Shown here in pieces: positions 15,288 through 24,672 of a DNA stretch of 51,896 bases. The position numbers and the translations under genes are program-made. The stretch's first letter is position 1, and each line of letters starts with the position of its first letter. This DNA comes from Fibrobacter sp. (GTDB taxonomy: Bacteria; Fibrobacterota; Fibrobacteria; Fibrobacterales; Fibrobacteraceae): contig NZ_JAFZKX010000062.1 of NCBI RefSeq assembly GCF_017551775.1, forward strand, positions 1 to 51,896. Reading direction: 5' to 3'. The notes under the pieces are model-generated. The model was not told the origin of the DNA and did no database searches. It saw only the letters and a program-made list of their open reading frames with translations.

Positions 15288-17057
15288 ATGGAACCATTGC
15301 AGTTCACATCACTCCCGTCCATGTTCTTCGCCAACTGTTCCTGTGACGATTTCGGAGGCTGGTACAAGCGGATCAACGGGGAGTGGTTGCACTACTCCAG
15401 AGAATTTCTGAGGGACACCGCAATATACGGCGCGATCGCCCTCGACAACAGCGGGCTTGAACCGTGCGAAAACGTGGGCATAATAGCCCCGAGTTCGCCA
15501 GAATGGATTCTCGCCGACATTGCGACACAGGTGAACCACAAGGAAACCATCCCGCTGTTCCCGAACATCGCTCCCGAGAATTTCGTATACCAGTGCGAAG
15601 AATCGCGCGTGCAGGTCCTCATCGTCAACGCGATAACGGACCTCGACCTGCCCCTGCAGGGCATGCTCTCCCGCTTCAAACGCGTGGTGTGCATCGACGG
15701 TTCGTCACCGCTTCCCGCTAATGGCATCTACTGGAACGACTTCATCGAGGAAGGTCACAAGCAGAGCGAAGACCCGAAATACTTCAGCTGGCTCGACGAC
15801 AAAATCCAGAGCATCCATCCGGACGACATCTTCAGCGTCATCTACACGAGCGGTTCTACCGGTACCCCGAAAGGAGTCGAACTTTCGCACCGGAACATGC
15901 TCTCGCAAATACAGAGCCTGCTCGGGCTGTACCACATGAATCGCCGCGAGGACTCGGCCCTCACCCTTTTGCCGGTAGCGCATGTGCTCGAGCGGATGAC
16001 CGTATATTTCTATACCCTGAACGGCATCAGGATCTACTTCGCGGACGACCCGAAGAATACGGCGCAGATACTCACCGAAATCCACCCGACCATCATGGTG
16101 GTGGTGCCCCGCATCTTGGAACGTCTCTACGAAAGCATGACCATAATCGCCGACCGCGCGAAGGGCCCGAAGAGTTTATTCATCAAGAACGCCGTCAAAC
16201 TCGCAAAACTCAGCGACCCCTCGAAATGCAAGCCTCTCTTGCAGAGGTTCTACGACAGACTCGTGTACAAGAAGATGCGTTCCGCGCTCGGCAGCAACCT
16301 CAAGCTCATCGTGAGCGGCGGAAGCGCATTGAACAAGTCCATACTGCGCTTTCTCTTGAACATCGGGCTCCCCATATACGAAGGATTCGGCATGACGGAA
16401 TGCAGCCCCGTGATTTCGGCGAACTGCCCTCGCGTATCGAAACCCGGCACCATAGGGCTCCCGCTAGCACACCTAAAGGTCCGCATAGGCGCACAGAACG
16501 AAATCGAGGTGAAGGGAGACAGCGTCTTCAGGGGCTACCGCAACAAACCCGAACTGAACGCACAGATTTTTACCGAAGACGGGTTCTACAAGACCGGCGA
16601 CCAGGGATTCTTCGACGAGGACGGATTCCTGAACTTCACGGGACGCATCAAGGAACTCCTCAAGACCAGCACCGGCAAGTACGTGAGCCCCAACCCCATC
16701 GAGCTCGAAATATGCCGGCACCCGGCAGTCGAGCAGGCGCTCGTCATCGCGAACGACCGCAAGTTCGCATCCGCCGTCATCTGGCTCAACCCCGAAGGCG
16801 CACGCCGCCTGCTCAAGCTCACAAAAGAAGAATTCGATATCGAAAAGGCGCTACAGTCGCTGCGCGTCCGCGAAGCCATCAACAGGCACATCACGCGCGT
16901 AAACCGGAAGCTCAACCACTGGGAACAGATACGCAAGTGGACGCTCGTGGGCGACGAACTCACCGTAGAATCCGGACTACTCACGCCCACGCTGAAAATC
17001 CGGCGCAAATTCGCCGAAGCCCGCTACGCGGAGCAGATTGAAGCGATGTACTCCTAG
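15288..17057 (+). CDS. Long-chain fatty acid--CoA ligase (AMP-binding family)
   Basis: 589 residues, normal for the family. The enzyme would activate fatty acids to acyl-CoA through an acyl-adenylate at the membrane. Motifs in order: the P-loop-like VIYTSGSTGTPKGVELSH (about residue 186-203), LLPVAHVLER, the LKLIVSGGSALN and YEGFGMTECSPV adenine-binding motif (about 367), YKTGDQGFFDEDGFLNFTGR (hinge region) and the C-terminal KTSTGKYVSPNPIE lysine loop. All key motifs look intact. It follows a TATTTTG box with a 5-nt leader. Its stop codon is directly abutted by a hairpin-rich repeat element (17058-17244). Confidence 0.9.
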   Translation: MEPLQFTSLPSMFFANCSCDDFGGWYKRINGEWLHYSREFLRDTAIYGAIALDNSGLEPCENVGIIAPSSPEWILADIATQVNHKETIPLFPNIAPENFVYQCEESRVQVLIVNAITDLDLPLQGMLSRFKRVVCIDGSSPLPANGIYWNDFIEEGHKQSEDPKYFSWLDDKIQSIHPDDIFSVIYTSGSTGTPKGVELSHRNMLSQIQSLLGLYHMNRREDSALTLLPVAHVLERMTVYFYTLNGIRIYFADDPKNTAQILTEIHPTIMVVVPRILERLYESMTIIADRAKGPKSLFIKNAVKLAKLSDPSKCKPLLQRFYDRLVYKKMRSALGSNLKLIVSGGSALNKSILRFLLNIGLPIYEGFGMTECSPVISANCPRVSKPGTIGLPLAHLKVRIGAQNEIEVKGDSVFRGYRNKPELNAQIFTEDGFYKTGDQGFFDEDGFLNFTGRIKELLKTSTGKYVSPNPIELEICRHPAVEQALVIANDRKFASAVIWLNPEGARRLLKLTKEEFDIEKALQSLRVREAINRHITRVNRKLNHWEQIRKWTLVGDELTVESGLLTPTLKIRRKFAEARYAEQIEAMYS

Positions 17058-17244
17058 TGAGTTCCTAGTTCCGAGTTACTGAAGTTGCTTCGCAACAGTT
17101 CCTAGTTCTGAGTTACTAGTTACTAGGATTTCTTATAGCGAGAAGCTTCTTGATAAAAGCTATACTAATAACTAGTAACTATTAACTGCCACGAAGTGGC
17201 CCTAGTAACTATTGACTAGGAACTGCACCGCAGGTGCCCAGTAA
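17058..17244. repeat. Intergenic palindromic element with three 13-nt micro-hairpins
   Basis: This lies between convergent stop codons. It carries repeated AGTTACTAGTTACT-type sequence and its complement, and three cores of identical geometry, a 5-bp stem with a 3-nt loop: GTTGC-TTC-GCAAC at 17084, GCCAC-GAA-GTGGC at 17188 and GCACC-GCA-GGTGC at 17225. Related elements occur at 35115, 40123 and 45047. No gene is seen. Confidence 0.75.
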
Positions 17245-18576
17245 CTACTTACCGACTGCTTTAAAGCCAGCGGTCTTGGGGCCGCCCTTGCCCGGCGGGA
17301 GAATCATGAGCACCTTCTCCATGCGGGTTCCGTCCATCTTGAGAACGCGGAACTTGTAGCCCTTGATCTCGACTTCAGCGCCCGGCGAAGGGATAATCCC
17401 GAGGGTCGCCTGGATAAGGCCGGAAAGCGTTTCCACATGGGAGCCTTCGGGCGGAGTGAGTTCCACCTCGAGTTCGTCTTCCAAGTCGGAAAGCGTCATG
17501 AGCGGATCGAGGATATAGCGTCCGTCCTTCAGTTTCTGCACGTCTTCCTCTTCGTCGACATCGTCTTCGTCGCGGATTTCGCCCACGATTTCTTCCAGGA
17601 TGTCTTCGAGCGTCACGAGGCCCGCAGTTCCACCATATTCGTCAACGACGATGGCGAGCTGATTACCCGTCTTGCGCAGTTCCGTCAGGAGGTCGTCAAT
17701 CTTCTTGTGATAGGGCACGAACACCGGCGGCATCACGATTTTCATGATGTTGAACGGTTCGGTCCCGTGTTCGGTGTACCATTCCAGGAAGTCGCGGTTC
17801 GAAAGGATACCCACGATGTTGTCCATCGTGTCCTTGTAAACGGGCAGGCGCGAATGGCGTTCGCTGTTCAAGACCTTCACCAAGTCGGCAAGCGGGGTAT
17901 CCACGTCGATAGCGCACATGTCTACACGCGGGGTCATGATTTCGCGCACCGGGGTTTCCACGAAGTCGAAGATGTTGAGGATCATCTGCTGCTCTTCTTT
18001 TTCGAGGCCCTCGTCCTCGCCGTCCTGCATGTCGGAAAGGTCGGCCTGCACGGCATCGCGCATTTCTTCGGGCAAGAAACTGAGCTTCGAATCGTAACCC
18101 AGAAGTTCAAGCAGCTTCACGAAAATCACATGGCAGAACTTGGCCGCGGGCACGAACGGCAGGCGGATAACCCGGAACAGCGGCACAAGGACTACAGACA
18201 AAGTATCGGGCTTGAGGCTCGCCAGCAGGTACGGGATGAAAACCGTCAACACGTACAGTACGCCACATACCACAATCAGGTAAAGGACGACACTCGCGTA
18301 CAGGTGCTGGGTCACAAAGGTAAACAGGTACTTCGTATACAGGAAAAAGCCGAGCACGCCGGCGCTCACGTTGCCGAAGATGCGCCCGATGGAGACGCAT
18401 TCATTGAACCCGTTCCATTTCACGAGGCCCGCAATCTTCTCTTCGCGCTCATTGCGTTCCTTCGGGTCACGCTTCGCGAAAATCAGGCTGAACGCGCACT
18501 TGGTCGCCGAGAACGTGGCCGATGTCAGGATGAAAATGCACAGGAATACGATCGCGAGAATTTCAGGATTCTCCAT
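17245..18576 (-). CDS. HlyC/CorC-type membrane protein with CBS pair
   Basis: 443 residues from the ATG at 18576, which overlaps the ybeY stop by one base (TGATG). The longer extension to 18618 lies inside ybeY. The N-terminal part (1-150) holds a DUF21/CNNM-type membrane domain with several hydrophobic helices. Then comes the linking EEQQMILNIFDFVETPVREIMTPR motif, the CBS pair (about 205-325, RHSRLPVYKDTMDNIVGILS and QLAIVVDEYGGTAGLVTLED), and the CorC_HlyC C-terminal domain (ILDPLMTLSDLEDEL to VEIKGYKFRVLKM). These proteins are linked to magnesium/cobalt efflux or homeostasis. It is often next to ybeY in bacteria, as here. Confidence 0.9.
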   Translation of the reverse strand: MENPEILAIVFLCIFILTSATFSATKCAFSLIFAKRDPKERNEREEKIAGLVKWNGFNECVSIGRIFGNVSAGVLGFFLYTKYLFTFVTQHLYASVVLYLIVVCGVLYVLTVFIPYLLASLKPDTLSVVLVPLFRVIRLPFVPAAKFCHVIFVKLLELLGYDSKLSFLPEEMRDAVQADLSDMQDGEDEGLEKEEQQMILNIFDFVETPVREIMTPRVDMCAIDVDTPLADLVKVLNSERHSRLPVYKDTMDNIVGILSNRDFLEWYTEHGTEPFNIMKIVMPPVFVPYHKKIDDLLTELRKTGNQLAIVVDEYGGTAGLVTLEDILEEIVGEIRDEDDVDEEEDVQKLKDGRYILDPLMTLSDLEDELEVELTPPEGSHVETLSGLIQATLGIIPSPGAEVEIKGYKFRVLKMDGTRMEKVLMILPPGKGGPKTAGFKAVGK

Positions 18577-19034
18577 CACGCACGCTCCTTGTACAGGTCG
18601 AGCCCGAGGAATTCGCATTCACGCTTGCGCATGACCTTGCGGTCGGAGGCCTTGATGTGGTCGTAGCCCGACAGGTGCAGAAGCCCGTGGACAATCACGC
18701 GCTTCAGTTCGGCATAGAACGTATTGCCGTATTCGGGAGCCTGACGTTTCACCTGGTCACGGGCGATATAGATTTCGCCCAAGAAGTCCTCCTCGTGCCA
18801 TTCATAAGAAAGCACGTCCGTCACCTTGTCGAGCCCGCGGTAATCGCGGTTCATCTCGCGCACGAAGCTGTCGGTGCAGAGGACGATGTTTACGTTTTTC
18901 TCTTTCCCTTCTTCGGCGAGGAGCTTACGCGCCATAGATTCAAACTTGGCCTTCCACGGGAAAGCCTCGATATCTCCCTCGCACAGGAAATCAATCTTGT
19001 ATTTCTTCTTTTTACTACTAGCAGGGTCTGCCAT
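18576..19034 (-). CDS. ybeY: Endoribonuclease YbeY (rRNA maturation factor)
   Basis: 152 residues. Hallmark zinc-binding motif HGLLHLSGYDH with His116, His120 and His126, preceded by RDYRGLDKVTDVLSYE, also family-typical. YbeY acts in 16S rRNA 3'-end maturation and 70S quality control. The N-terminus has a short Lys-rich run (SSKKKKYK). It is the middle gene of an operon with one-base start/stop overlaps on both sides (TAATG upstream, TGATG downstream), indicating translational coupling. Confidence 0.95.
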   Translation of the reverse strand: MADPASSKKKKYKIDFLCEGDIEAFPWKAKFESMARKLLAEEGKEKNVNIVLCTDSFVREMNRDYRGLDKVTDVLSYEWHEEDFLGEIYIARDQVKRQAPEYGNTFYAELKRVIVHGLLHLSGYDHIKASDRKVMRKRECEFLGLDLYKERA

Positions 19035-19324
19035 TAAATATTATACCACTTCTTTAGGGTTTCTATCATGGCCTCGGCCTGGGCCTTGCCACTGATATTG
19101 AACTTGCTGCGTGCCTTGAACGCACCGCCGGCCTTCTGGTAACGGCGCAGGTAGACCTTCGGTTCACCGAATTCACCCGTCTTGGCGTTCTTCTCTTGGC
19201 AAAGGAACATCATGGTCTGCCATGCACCCTTGGTGAGGACTGCCTTGTCCAGTTCCTTGATAACCTGTTCGCCCGTTTCCGGGTCGGTCATCTCAACGGT
19301 AGGTTCTTCTGTTTCCATGCTCAT
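19034..19324 (-). CDS. Conserved-looking small protein of unknown function
   Basis: 96 residues, first gene of the ybeY operon. AGAGGT precedes the ATG and a TATCTTTG promoter box lies at 19361-19368. The N-terminal third is acidic (ETEEPTVEMTDPETGEQ). The C-terminal half is basic and compact (GEPKVYLRRYQKAGGAFKAR, then a helix ending LKKWYNI). I do not recognise the family. The coupling to ybeY suggests a housekeeping role, perhaps in RNA or ribosome biology, but nothing in the sequence proves it. Confidence 0.7.
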   Translation of the reverse strand: MSMETEEPTVEMTDPETGEQVIKELDKAVLTKGAWQTMMFLCQEKNAKTGEFGEPKVYLRRYQKAGGAFKARSKFNISGKAQAEAMIETLKKWYNI

Positions 19325-19360
19325 TTTAGACCTCTTTTAAATAACACAATTTTCTTATTC

Positions 19361-19368
19361 CAAAGATA
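19361..19368 (-). promoter_or_regulatory. Promoter box of the ybeY operon
   Basis: TATCTTTG on the minus strand, an exact TAnnTTTG match, 36 nt upstream of the ATG at 19324. Confidence 0.55.
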
Positions 19369-19374
19369 CAATTA

Positions 19375-19407
19375 TTGCAAGGTTTTCACCAAAAAAGAAT
19401 ATATTTG
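19375..19407 (+). promoter_or_regulatory. Promoter of the FecR/beta-helix operon
   Basis: TTGCAA (19375-19380) and the exact TAnnTTTG box TATATTTG (19400-19407) are 19 nt apart, the spacing of Bacteroidetes-type promoters. The FecR gene starts 31 nt downstream. Confidence 0.6.
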
Positions 19408-19438
19408 CAATGTGTTTACAACTCGCAAACGAGGATTT

Positions 19439-21358
19439 ATGTCATTTTCTGGGAAAATCAAGGCAATAATGGCCCTGCTCATGGCGACCGGAACGTGCGC
19501 CATGGCCGCCAAAAGCACCTCGGCCAGGGTCATAGACAGACTCGGTGACGCCAAGTTCCAAAAAAAGACCAATATTGGCGAATGGAACGAAATCTACGTG
19601 GGCACCCGGGTCAACGAAAGAGACCAGATCCACACCGGCATCGAATCCAGCGTCGCGTTGGTGCTTTCTGACGGAAGTACCATCACCGTCCAGGAGATTT
19701 CCCTCGTCGAGTTCACGACCCTCCAGATTGAGAACGGGGCGCAGACCGTATTCACCGACGTGAAGACCGGAAAGGTCCGGTTCAACGCCCAGAAGCAGCG
19801 TTCCGGAGGAAGCTTCAACTTCAAGACTTCCACAGCCATAGCCGCCATTCGCGGTACAAGCGGCATATTCGGCCAGACTCCGAAGGCCACCTTTATGGCG
19901 CTCGCAAACGGCAACGCCCTGCTCCAGACGCCCCAGGGTCTGGAATGCGAAGTGAACGGCGGCCAGACCGTGTACATCAGGCCCGATGCGAAGAAATGCC
20001 ATACCATTAACGCGAAATCCTCGGGCAGCAACCATTTCCAGGAACTCCTCGAACAACTCATCGACGACCCGAACAAATCCGACGACCAGATCATAAAGGA
20101 AGCCCAGCAGGCCGACAGCGAAATCCAGGCTGAATTCGAGAAGATCAAGGACAAGTTCAAATGCCACTTCGATTCCGTCAAGGACACCATCACGGCAAAC
20201 TACCTGACCATCACGGGTTCCTGCAGTAAAGGCGTCAGCCTCACCCTGGACAGCAAGACCTTCCAGGACGCAAGGCGTTTCGAATACACCGCGGATTGGG
20301 ACGCGGGCATCAGCGGCGAAAAGAAATTCCCCGCCACCTGCAGCGTCGAAATCGAAACCAAATGCCAGAACACGAAAAAGAACAGCAAGGCCTCCCAGAC
20401 ATGCAAGAAGCAAATTTCGGCAGACTGCGGCCTGATTACCACGTACTACCAGGCACAGAATTTGGCACCCACGGATTCTCTCGAAATTACGACCCCCTCG
20501 CCCACCACGGTCTGCGAACCGGGAGCCGTGACCATAGAAGGAAGATTTGACCCGACCGACACCGAAGGTTCCCTCTTCGTAAAAATCGGGGAATACAAGT
20601 CGAAGAACCTCGTGCCCCTGAGCGTGAACGGAGAATTCGAGCACACCGTTTCCATCAGCGACGCCCTCCACAACTGGAACGAGAAAGAAGCCGTCGTGGA
20701 ATACACCGGCAAGAAAAAGAAATACACCAAGAAGCTCGCGCTGAACATCAAGAAGAACTGCCCGCAGGTGAACCAGCTTCCGCCGGTAGTGTCCCTCATC
20801 CATTCCGACTCCCTCAAGTGCGAGGCGCTCTTCTCGCTCCAGGGCGCAAACGACGACCTGGTATTCCTTTCTACCGAAGTCGACGAAGTGGCCACAAAGG
20901 AACGATCTTTCACGCAAGACGCCACCTTCAAGGTGAAACTCAACCCGGGAATCCACAACTACACCCTCATGGTCAAGGACCAGGCGGACAACAGCAGCAC
21001 CACAAAGCACACCTTCGGTTGCTACCCCAAGAACAAGCCGGCCATCACCTTATCGGGCGCCAGCTACGAACTCCTGCGTCCGCCTCCGCCTCCCCCGAAG
21101 GTGGACAAAGCAGTCGTCTACAAGACCTTGCGCTTCAGGATTTCAAATGTCGTACAGCAGAATCCCATCCACATCGCACACATCCGCGTTTCAATGGAAA
21201 ATTCGACACTCCTCGATCTCCGCAACGACCAGATTACGGAACTGGACTACAGCATCCCAGTGGAACTTCCGTACGCAAAGGTATCCAAAGTGACGATTCT
21301 CGTTGAAATGAAGAATGGCCGGAAAACAACCGCCGTCAAGACTTACGAGGTCAACTAA
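19439..21358 (+). CDS. Secreted FecR-domain protein with Cys-rich and Ig-like regions
   Basis: 639 residues from the ATG at 19439, which opens a signal peptide (KIKAIMALLMATGTCAMAA); upstream in-frame codons are inside the divergent promoter. A FecR domain spans about 30-165: GEWNEIYVGTRVNERDQIHTG, VALVLSDGSTITVQE, the GKVRFN stretch and TAIAAIRGTSG. FecR domains usually sit in anti-sigma regulators or in surface scaffolds; here there is no transmembrane anchor and no sigma factor nearby, so the second kind is favoured. A charged helical region follows (about 195-245), then two or three beta-rich Cys-containing modules, a run of six prolines after LLR (about 545-550) and a last beta domain. 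Its stop shares one base with the next gene (TAATG). Confidence 0.78.
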   Translation: MSFSGKIKAIMALLMATGTCAMAAKSTSARVIDRLGDAKFQKKTNIGEWNEIYVGTRVNERDQIHTGIESSVALVLSDGSTITVQEISLVEFTTLQIENGAQTVFTDVKTGKVRFNAQKQRSGGSFNFKTSTAIAAIRGTSGIFGQTPKATFMALANGNALLQTPQGLECEVNGGQTVYIRPDAKKCHTINAKSSGSNHFQELLEQLIDDPNKSDDQIIKEAQQADSEIQAEFEKIKDKFKCHFDSVKDTITANYLTITGSCSKGVSLTLDSKTFQDARRFEYTADWDAGISGEKKFPATCSVEIETKCQNTKKNSKASQTCKKQISADCGLITTYYQAQNLAPTDSLEITTPSPTTVCEPGAVTIEGRFDPTDTEGSLFVKIGEYKSKNLVPLSVNGEFEHTVSISDALHNWNEKEAVVEYTGKKKKYTKKLALNIKKNCPQVNQLPPVVSLIHSDSLKCEALFSLQGANDDLVFLSTEVDEVATKERSFTQDATFKVKLNPGIHNYTLMVKDQADNSSTTKHTFGCYPKNKPAITLSGASYELLRPPPPPPKVDKAVVYKTLRFRISNVVQQNPIHIAHIRVSMENSTLLDLRNDQITELDYSIPVELPYAKVSKVTILVEMKNGRKTTAVKTYEVN

Positions 21359-24300
21359 TGCACCTTCCCTGCAAGTCCCTCCTTTCGACCATCGCCATCG
21401 GGTCCGCCATGATTTTTGCGCAGACCGAAGCCCCGATCGATTCGACGGCAATTGCCGATACGGCATCCACGTCAGTTCCTTCCATAAGTACCGAAATTAA
21501 AGGCGAAGTCCACGGCTTCCTCAAGCAGGACGAATCGCCCTACCTCGTTACCGGCGACCTCATCGTCGCCCCGAACACGAGCCTCCTCATCGAACCCGGC
21601 GTTGAGCTCTACTTCAAGCCGGGAACCGGCCTCCAGGTGGACAACGGCCAGCTCGTCATCGCCGGCTCCAGGATGTCGCCCGTCAGGTTCCTTCCCGCAA
21701 GCGAAGACTCCAAGGCCGGGGACTGGAAGGGAATCTCCATTACGGGCGAAGAGAGGGCGGAAATTCGCAACACCCATATCAGCGGAGCGGCTGCAAATAT
21801 AGCGGTCGAAAACGGCTCGGTAGACCTGCAAAAGGTCAGTATCGAAAATGGTATTCACGGCGTCTACGCACGCAACGCTAGCGTCACGGCGAACGACTGC
21901 TATTTCGGCGGAAACCAGGTCGGCTTCCTCGTTTCAAACTACGCCAATGTAAAGATAGACCGCAACGCCTTCGAAAAGAACAAGGTGGCCATCCTCAATT
22001 CCGAACTTGCAGAAACGAAAATCATCTCCAGCCGCATAAGCAACAACGAGACCGGCGTGCTCAACATGGGCAATACGCTTGTCACCCTGAGCAAGACCAA
22101 AATCGCCAAGAACGACGTCGGCGTCGCTTCGGCAGAAATTCTCGCACCCGAAATCATCGAATCGGCCAAGGGGAACAAGAAAAATATCAGCAGCGAGGCC
22201 GAAGCGACAATGGCGGTGTTGCCCCCGGTACCCGAGATTCCTGGAATACAGGCCCGTCCATTCAAGGCTTCGGACAGGATTATATCCGTCTCCGAAAAAC
22301 GCCTAGATGAACTTTCGAAGAACGATTCCTCGAAAACGCGCTGGAAAATCATCGGCAACGCGATGATAGGCCTCTCGTACCACATCGTGAATACGACCAA
22401 GAACGAAAACGACAGCCTCGACATTGTCGATAACGACACCATCCTCCCGGGTGAAAAGTACAAGAATACCTTCCAGGTTCCAGGACTCGCCGGTGCCGCC
22501 AGCGTATTCCTGATGATGCAGTCAACCGACGGAAAGACAATCGAGTTCAACACCGACCTCAGCATCGACGCATGGAACCATTTCGCCCCGAACCCCGTAA
22601 CCCTGAGCTACATGGACGGTTTCAACAAGGTAACCCTCGGCGACTTCATGCAAGCGGGCGGCGAAACATACATGGCCGGCATCCCGATCTTCGGTGCGGA
22701 TTACACGGTCTCGCTCCTTAGGAACAATGCGAACCAGCCCCTGTTCGAACTCAACGGATTCTTCGGCGAAGCAAAGCGCAGCCTCGTGGAAGGCGCACGC
22801 CACCCCTACATCTACAACGATTATATTGAAGACGGAGAATTGCAGGCCCAGCGCATCGCCTATGGCGGATTCATCAAGTGGGCACCGCTGCGCCGCTTCG
22901 ACATAAAGGCCGGCGTAATCTACGCGAACGACGAACTCGAGGACCCCATCCTGCGCGATGGTGCCAGCAGCACATGGGCGACGAATGACCCGATGCAGGA
23001 ATCCGTCACGTTCTATGCCGACGGAAACTGGCTGTTCTTCCCGGGAAACATCGAACTCAACGGGCAGATTGCCGTAGGCCGAGCCGACACCACGGACGCC
23101 ATCCGCCAGAGGGCAATCAACCAGGTGTTCTATGAAGCGGGACTCAATCCCTCATCGTTCAACTTGTTGCGCCAGCTGATGCAGAACCAGTCCAGAATCA
23201 ACAGCCTCTCCGATGCGGAACTCTATTCCATCTTCGGTGAAAACACGACGCTCAGCAGGAGCGAAATGCGCGAATCCCTGCGCACGCTCATCAGCGAAGC
23301 TAAATCCGTACAGAAGCAAGAACAGGACGACCGCGACGAGGGACGCGTCATGGGCCTCAATTGGGGCAGCCAGAATTTCGCCATCGGCGCATCGCTCAAC
23401 TGGAGCACTAACAAAACAAGCATAAATACCCACATCAAGTACGTGGGCGAAGATTTCTACAGCGCAGGCTCACCGGACCAGCTTTCGGACACGCGTGAAT
23501 TCGGGTTTCGCGTAGACCAGCACGATATTTTCGGATTCTGGAACCTCGGATTTGGCTACCAGATGAACGTGGAAAAAGCGGCTCATGAAGACAAGACGAA
23601 CATCTTCGGCCTGAGCGAAGGATCGGAATGGGGGCTGTTCGGCGGAACAAGCGATTCCTGGCTGGAAGAACACGAACTCGACAACGACCGCACAAAGTAC
23701 ATCCAGAAAGTGAGAATCGACAACATCTTCAAGATGAACAAGAACCTAAGCGCGAGTTTCTCGTACAACTTTGAATACATGACTCAGCACCGTCCGTTCC
23801 AGCTGCACGCCAGCAGCAACCTGGAAGACGGCATTTACAGGGACGACTGGTTCAGCGCCCGCAAGGGACGCGATTCGACATTGCTCGTGAACAAAGGCGA
23901 TTCCACCTATGTCGACAGCGAAAGATGGGAAGAATACATGGATCTCATAGAAGCACCTTATCTCGCCTCGTGCTTCCAGGAAAAAATTTTCAAGAACATC
24001 TGGAATGCCGGCGCAACGTTCCGTGCAACAAAGAAATCCGTAATCAAGGCCAACGGCATATTCGCCATGCGCACCGACGTTTCCGTATTCCACAAGGACG
24101 AACTGATCAAGGACATGGATCTCGCGAACTCCACCTGGGGCAAGCTTGGATACTACTTCAGCGGAGCCAACTACTTTGAGCAGGCATATCCCATTTCCGT
24201 GACTACGATATTCCCTATACTGCAGAACCGTTTCGCCTTCACGCCCCGCTACAAGAGCTACAACCGCGATGACATGAGCGAAATCGAATACACGGTCGAA

Positions 24301-24570
24301 GAAGAAATCGAAGTTCCGTTCATGAACCGCTTCCTGGTGCTGGACATCTCTTCTTCGTTCCGCTACATGAACACGGACTGGAACGAAGAGGGCAAGGACT
24401 TCAAGGAAACCGAAATGGACATCCTCGGCAACGCAAACCTGCGCGTAAACCACAACAAGAAGTTCTACACGGAATGGTTCGCGGGAACGGCCATCTATCT
24501 CAGGCCCGACAACAAGAGCTACCAGTACAGCGACATCTACATGGGTGTGAACGCCCATTATGTATTCTGA
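21358..24570 (+). CDS. Large outer-membrane protein: N-terminal beta-helix, C-terminal beta-barrel
   Basis: 1070 residues, translationally coupled to the FecR gene. A signal peptide (CKSLLSTIAIGSAMIFAQ) is followed by a parallel beta-helix at about 45-270. This has short repeated coils: LIVAPNTSLLIEPGVELYF, GDWKGISITGEERAEIRNT, VDLQKVSIENGIHGVYARN and similar, the style of a NosD/pectate-lyase-like fold but with no catalytic motif seen. From about 320 to the end the sequence becomes long amphipathic strands with a charged coil around 600-650 (EMRESLRTLISEAKSVQKQE), ending in VNAHYVF with terminal Phe, the BAM signal. Barrel-plus-beta-helix is an unusual arrangement. A segment near 420 (VTLGDFMQAGGETYMAGIPI) is weakly like the plug regions of large surface barrels. 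No family assigned. Confidence 0.72.
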   Translation: MHLPCKSLLSTIAIGSAMIFAQTEAPIDSTAIADTASTSVPSISTEIKGEVHGFLKQDESPYLVTGDLIVAPNTSLLIEPGVELYFKPGTGLQVDNGQLVIAGSRMSPVRFLPASEDSKAGDWKGISITGEERAEIRNTHISGAAANIAVENGSVDLQKVSIENGIHGVYARNASVTANDCYFGGNQVGFLVSNYANVKIDRNAFEKNKVAILNSELAETKIISSRISNNETGVLNMGNTLVTLSKTKIAKNDVGVASAEILAPEIIESAKGNKKNISSEAEATMAVLPPVPEIPGIQARPFKASDRIISVSEKRLDELSKNDSSKTRWKIIGNAMIGLSYHIVNTTKNENDSLDIVDNDTILPGEKYKNTFQVPGLAGAASVFLMMQSTDGKTIEFNTDLSIDAWNHFAPNPVTLSYMDGFNKVTLGDFMQAGGETYMAGIPIFGADYTVSLLRNNANQPLFELNGFFGEAKRSLVEGARHPYIYNDYIEDGELQAQRIAYGGFIKWAPLRRFDIKAGVIYANDELEDPILRDGASSTWATNDPMQESVTFYADGNWLFFPGNIELNGQIAVGRADTTDAIRQRAINQVFYEAGLNPSSFNLLRQLMQNQSRINSLSDAELYSIFGENTTLSRSEMRESLRTLISEAKSVQKQEQDDRDEGRVMGLNWGSQNFAIGASLNWSTNKTSINTHIKYVGEDFYSAGSPDQLSDTREFGFRVDQHDIFGFWNLGFGYQMNVEKAAHEDKTNIFGLSEGSEWGLFGGTSDSWLEEHELDNDRTKYIQKVRIDNIFKMNKNLSASFSYNFEYMTQHRPFQLHASSNLEDGIYRDDWFSARKGRDSTLLVNKGDSTYVDSERWEEYMDLIEAPYLASCFQEKIFKNIWNAGATFRATKKSVIKANGIFAMRTDVSVFHKDELIKDMDLANSTWGKLGYYFSGANYFEQAYPISVTTIFPILQNRFAFTPRYKSYNRDDMSEIEYTVEEEIEVPFMNRFLVLDISSSFRYMNTDWNEEGKDFKETEMDILGNANLRVNHNKKFYTEWFAGTAIYLRPDNKSYQYSDIYMGVNAHYVF

Positions 24571-24634
24571 CGCGAACCGTCCCACGGGGCTTTGTTGCTC
24601 ACGGCGTGTTTTAGCAAGCAATGATATTTTAAAG

Positions 24635-24660
24635 GCGGGCCGAGAGGCTCGCTTTTTTTA
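24635..24660 (+). terminator. Terminator of the FecR/beta-helix operon
   Basis: Seven-pair stem GCGGGCC / GGCTCGC (one G-T pair) with GAGA loop and seven T residues. Its T tract runs into the next gene's promoter box. Confidence 0.85.
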
Positions 24661-24666
24661 TTTTTG
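24659..24666 (+). promoter_or_regulatory. Promoter box abutting the FAD oxidoreductase ATG
   Basis: TATTTTTG, an exact TAnnTTTG match, overlaps the upstream terminator tail and ends 6 nt before the ATG at 24673. No Shine-Dalgarno is present. Confidence 0.5.
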
Positions 24667-24672
24667 TTTTCG

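Noticed and set aside
19196-19438. Longer N-terminus for the FecR protein
   Set aside because: The extension overlaps the divergent ybeY operon's first gene and both promoters, and the ATG at 19439 begins a good signal peptide.
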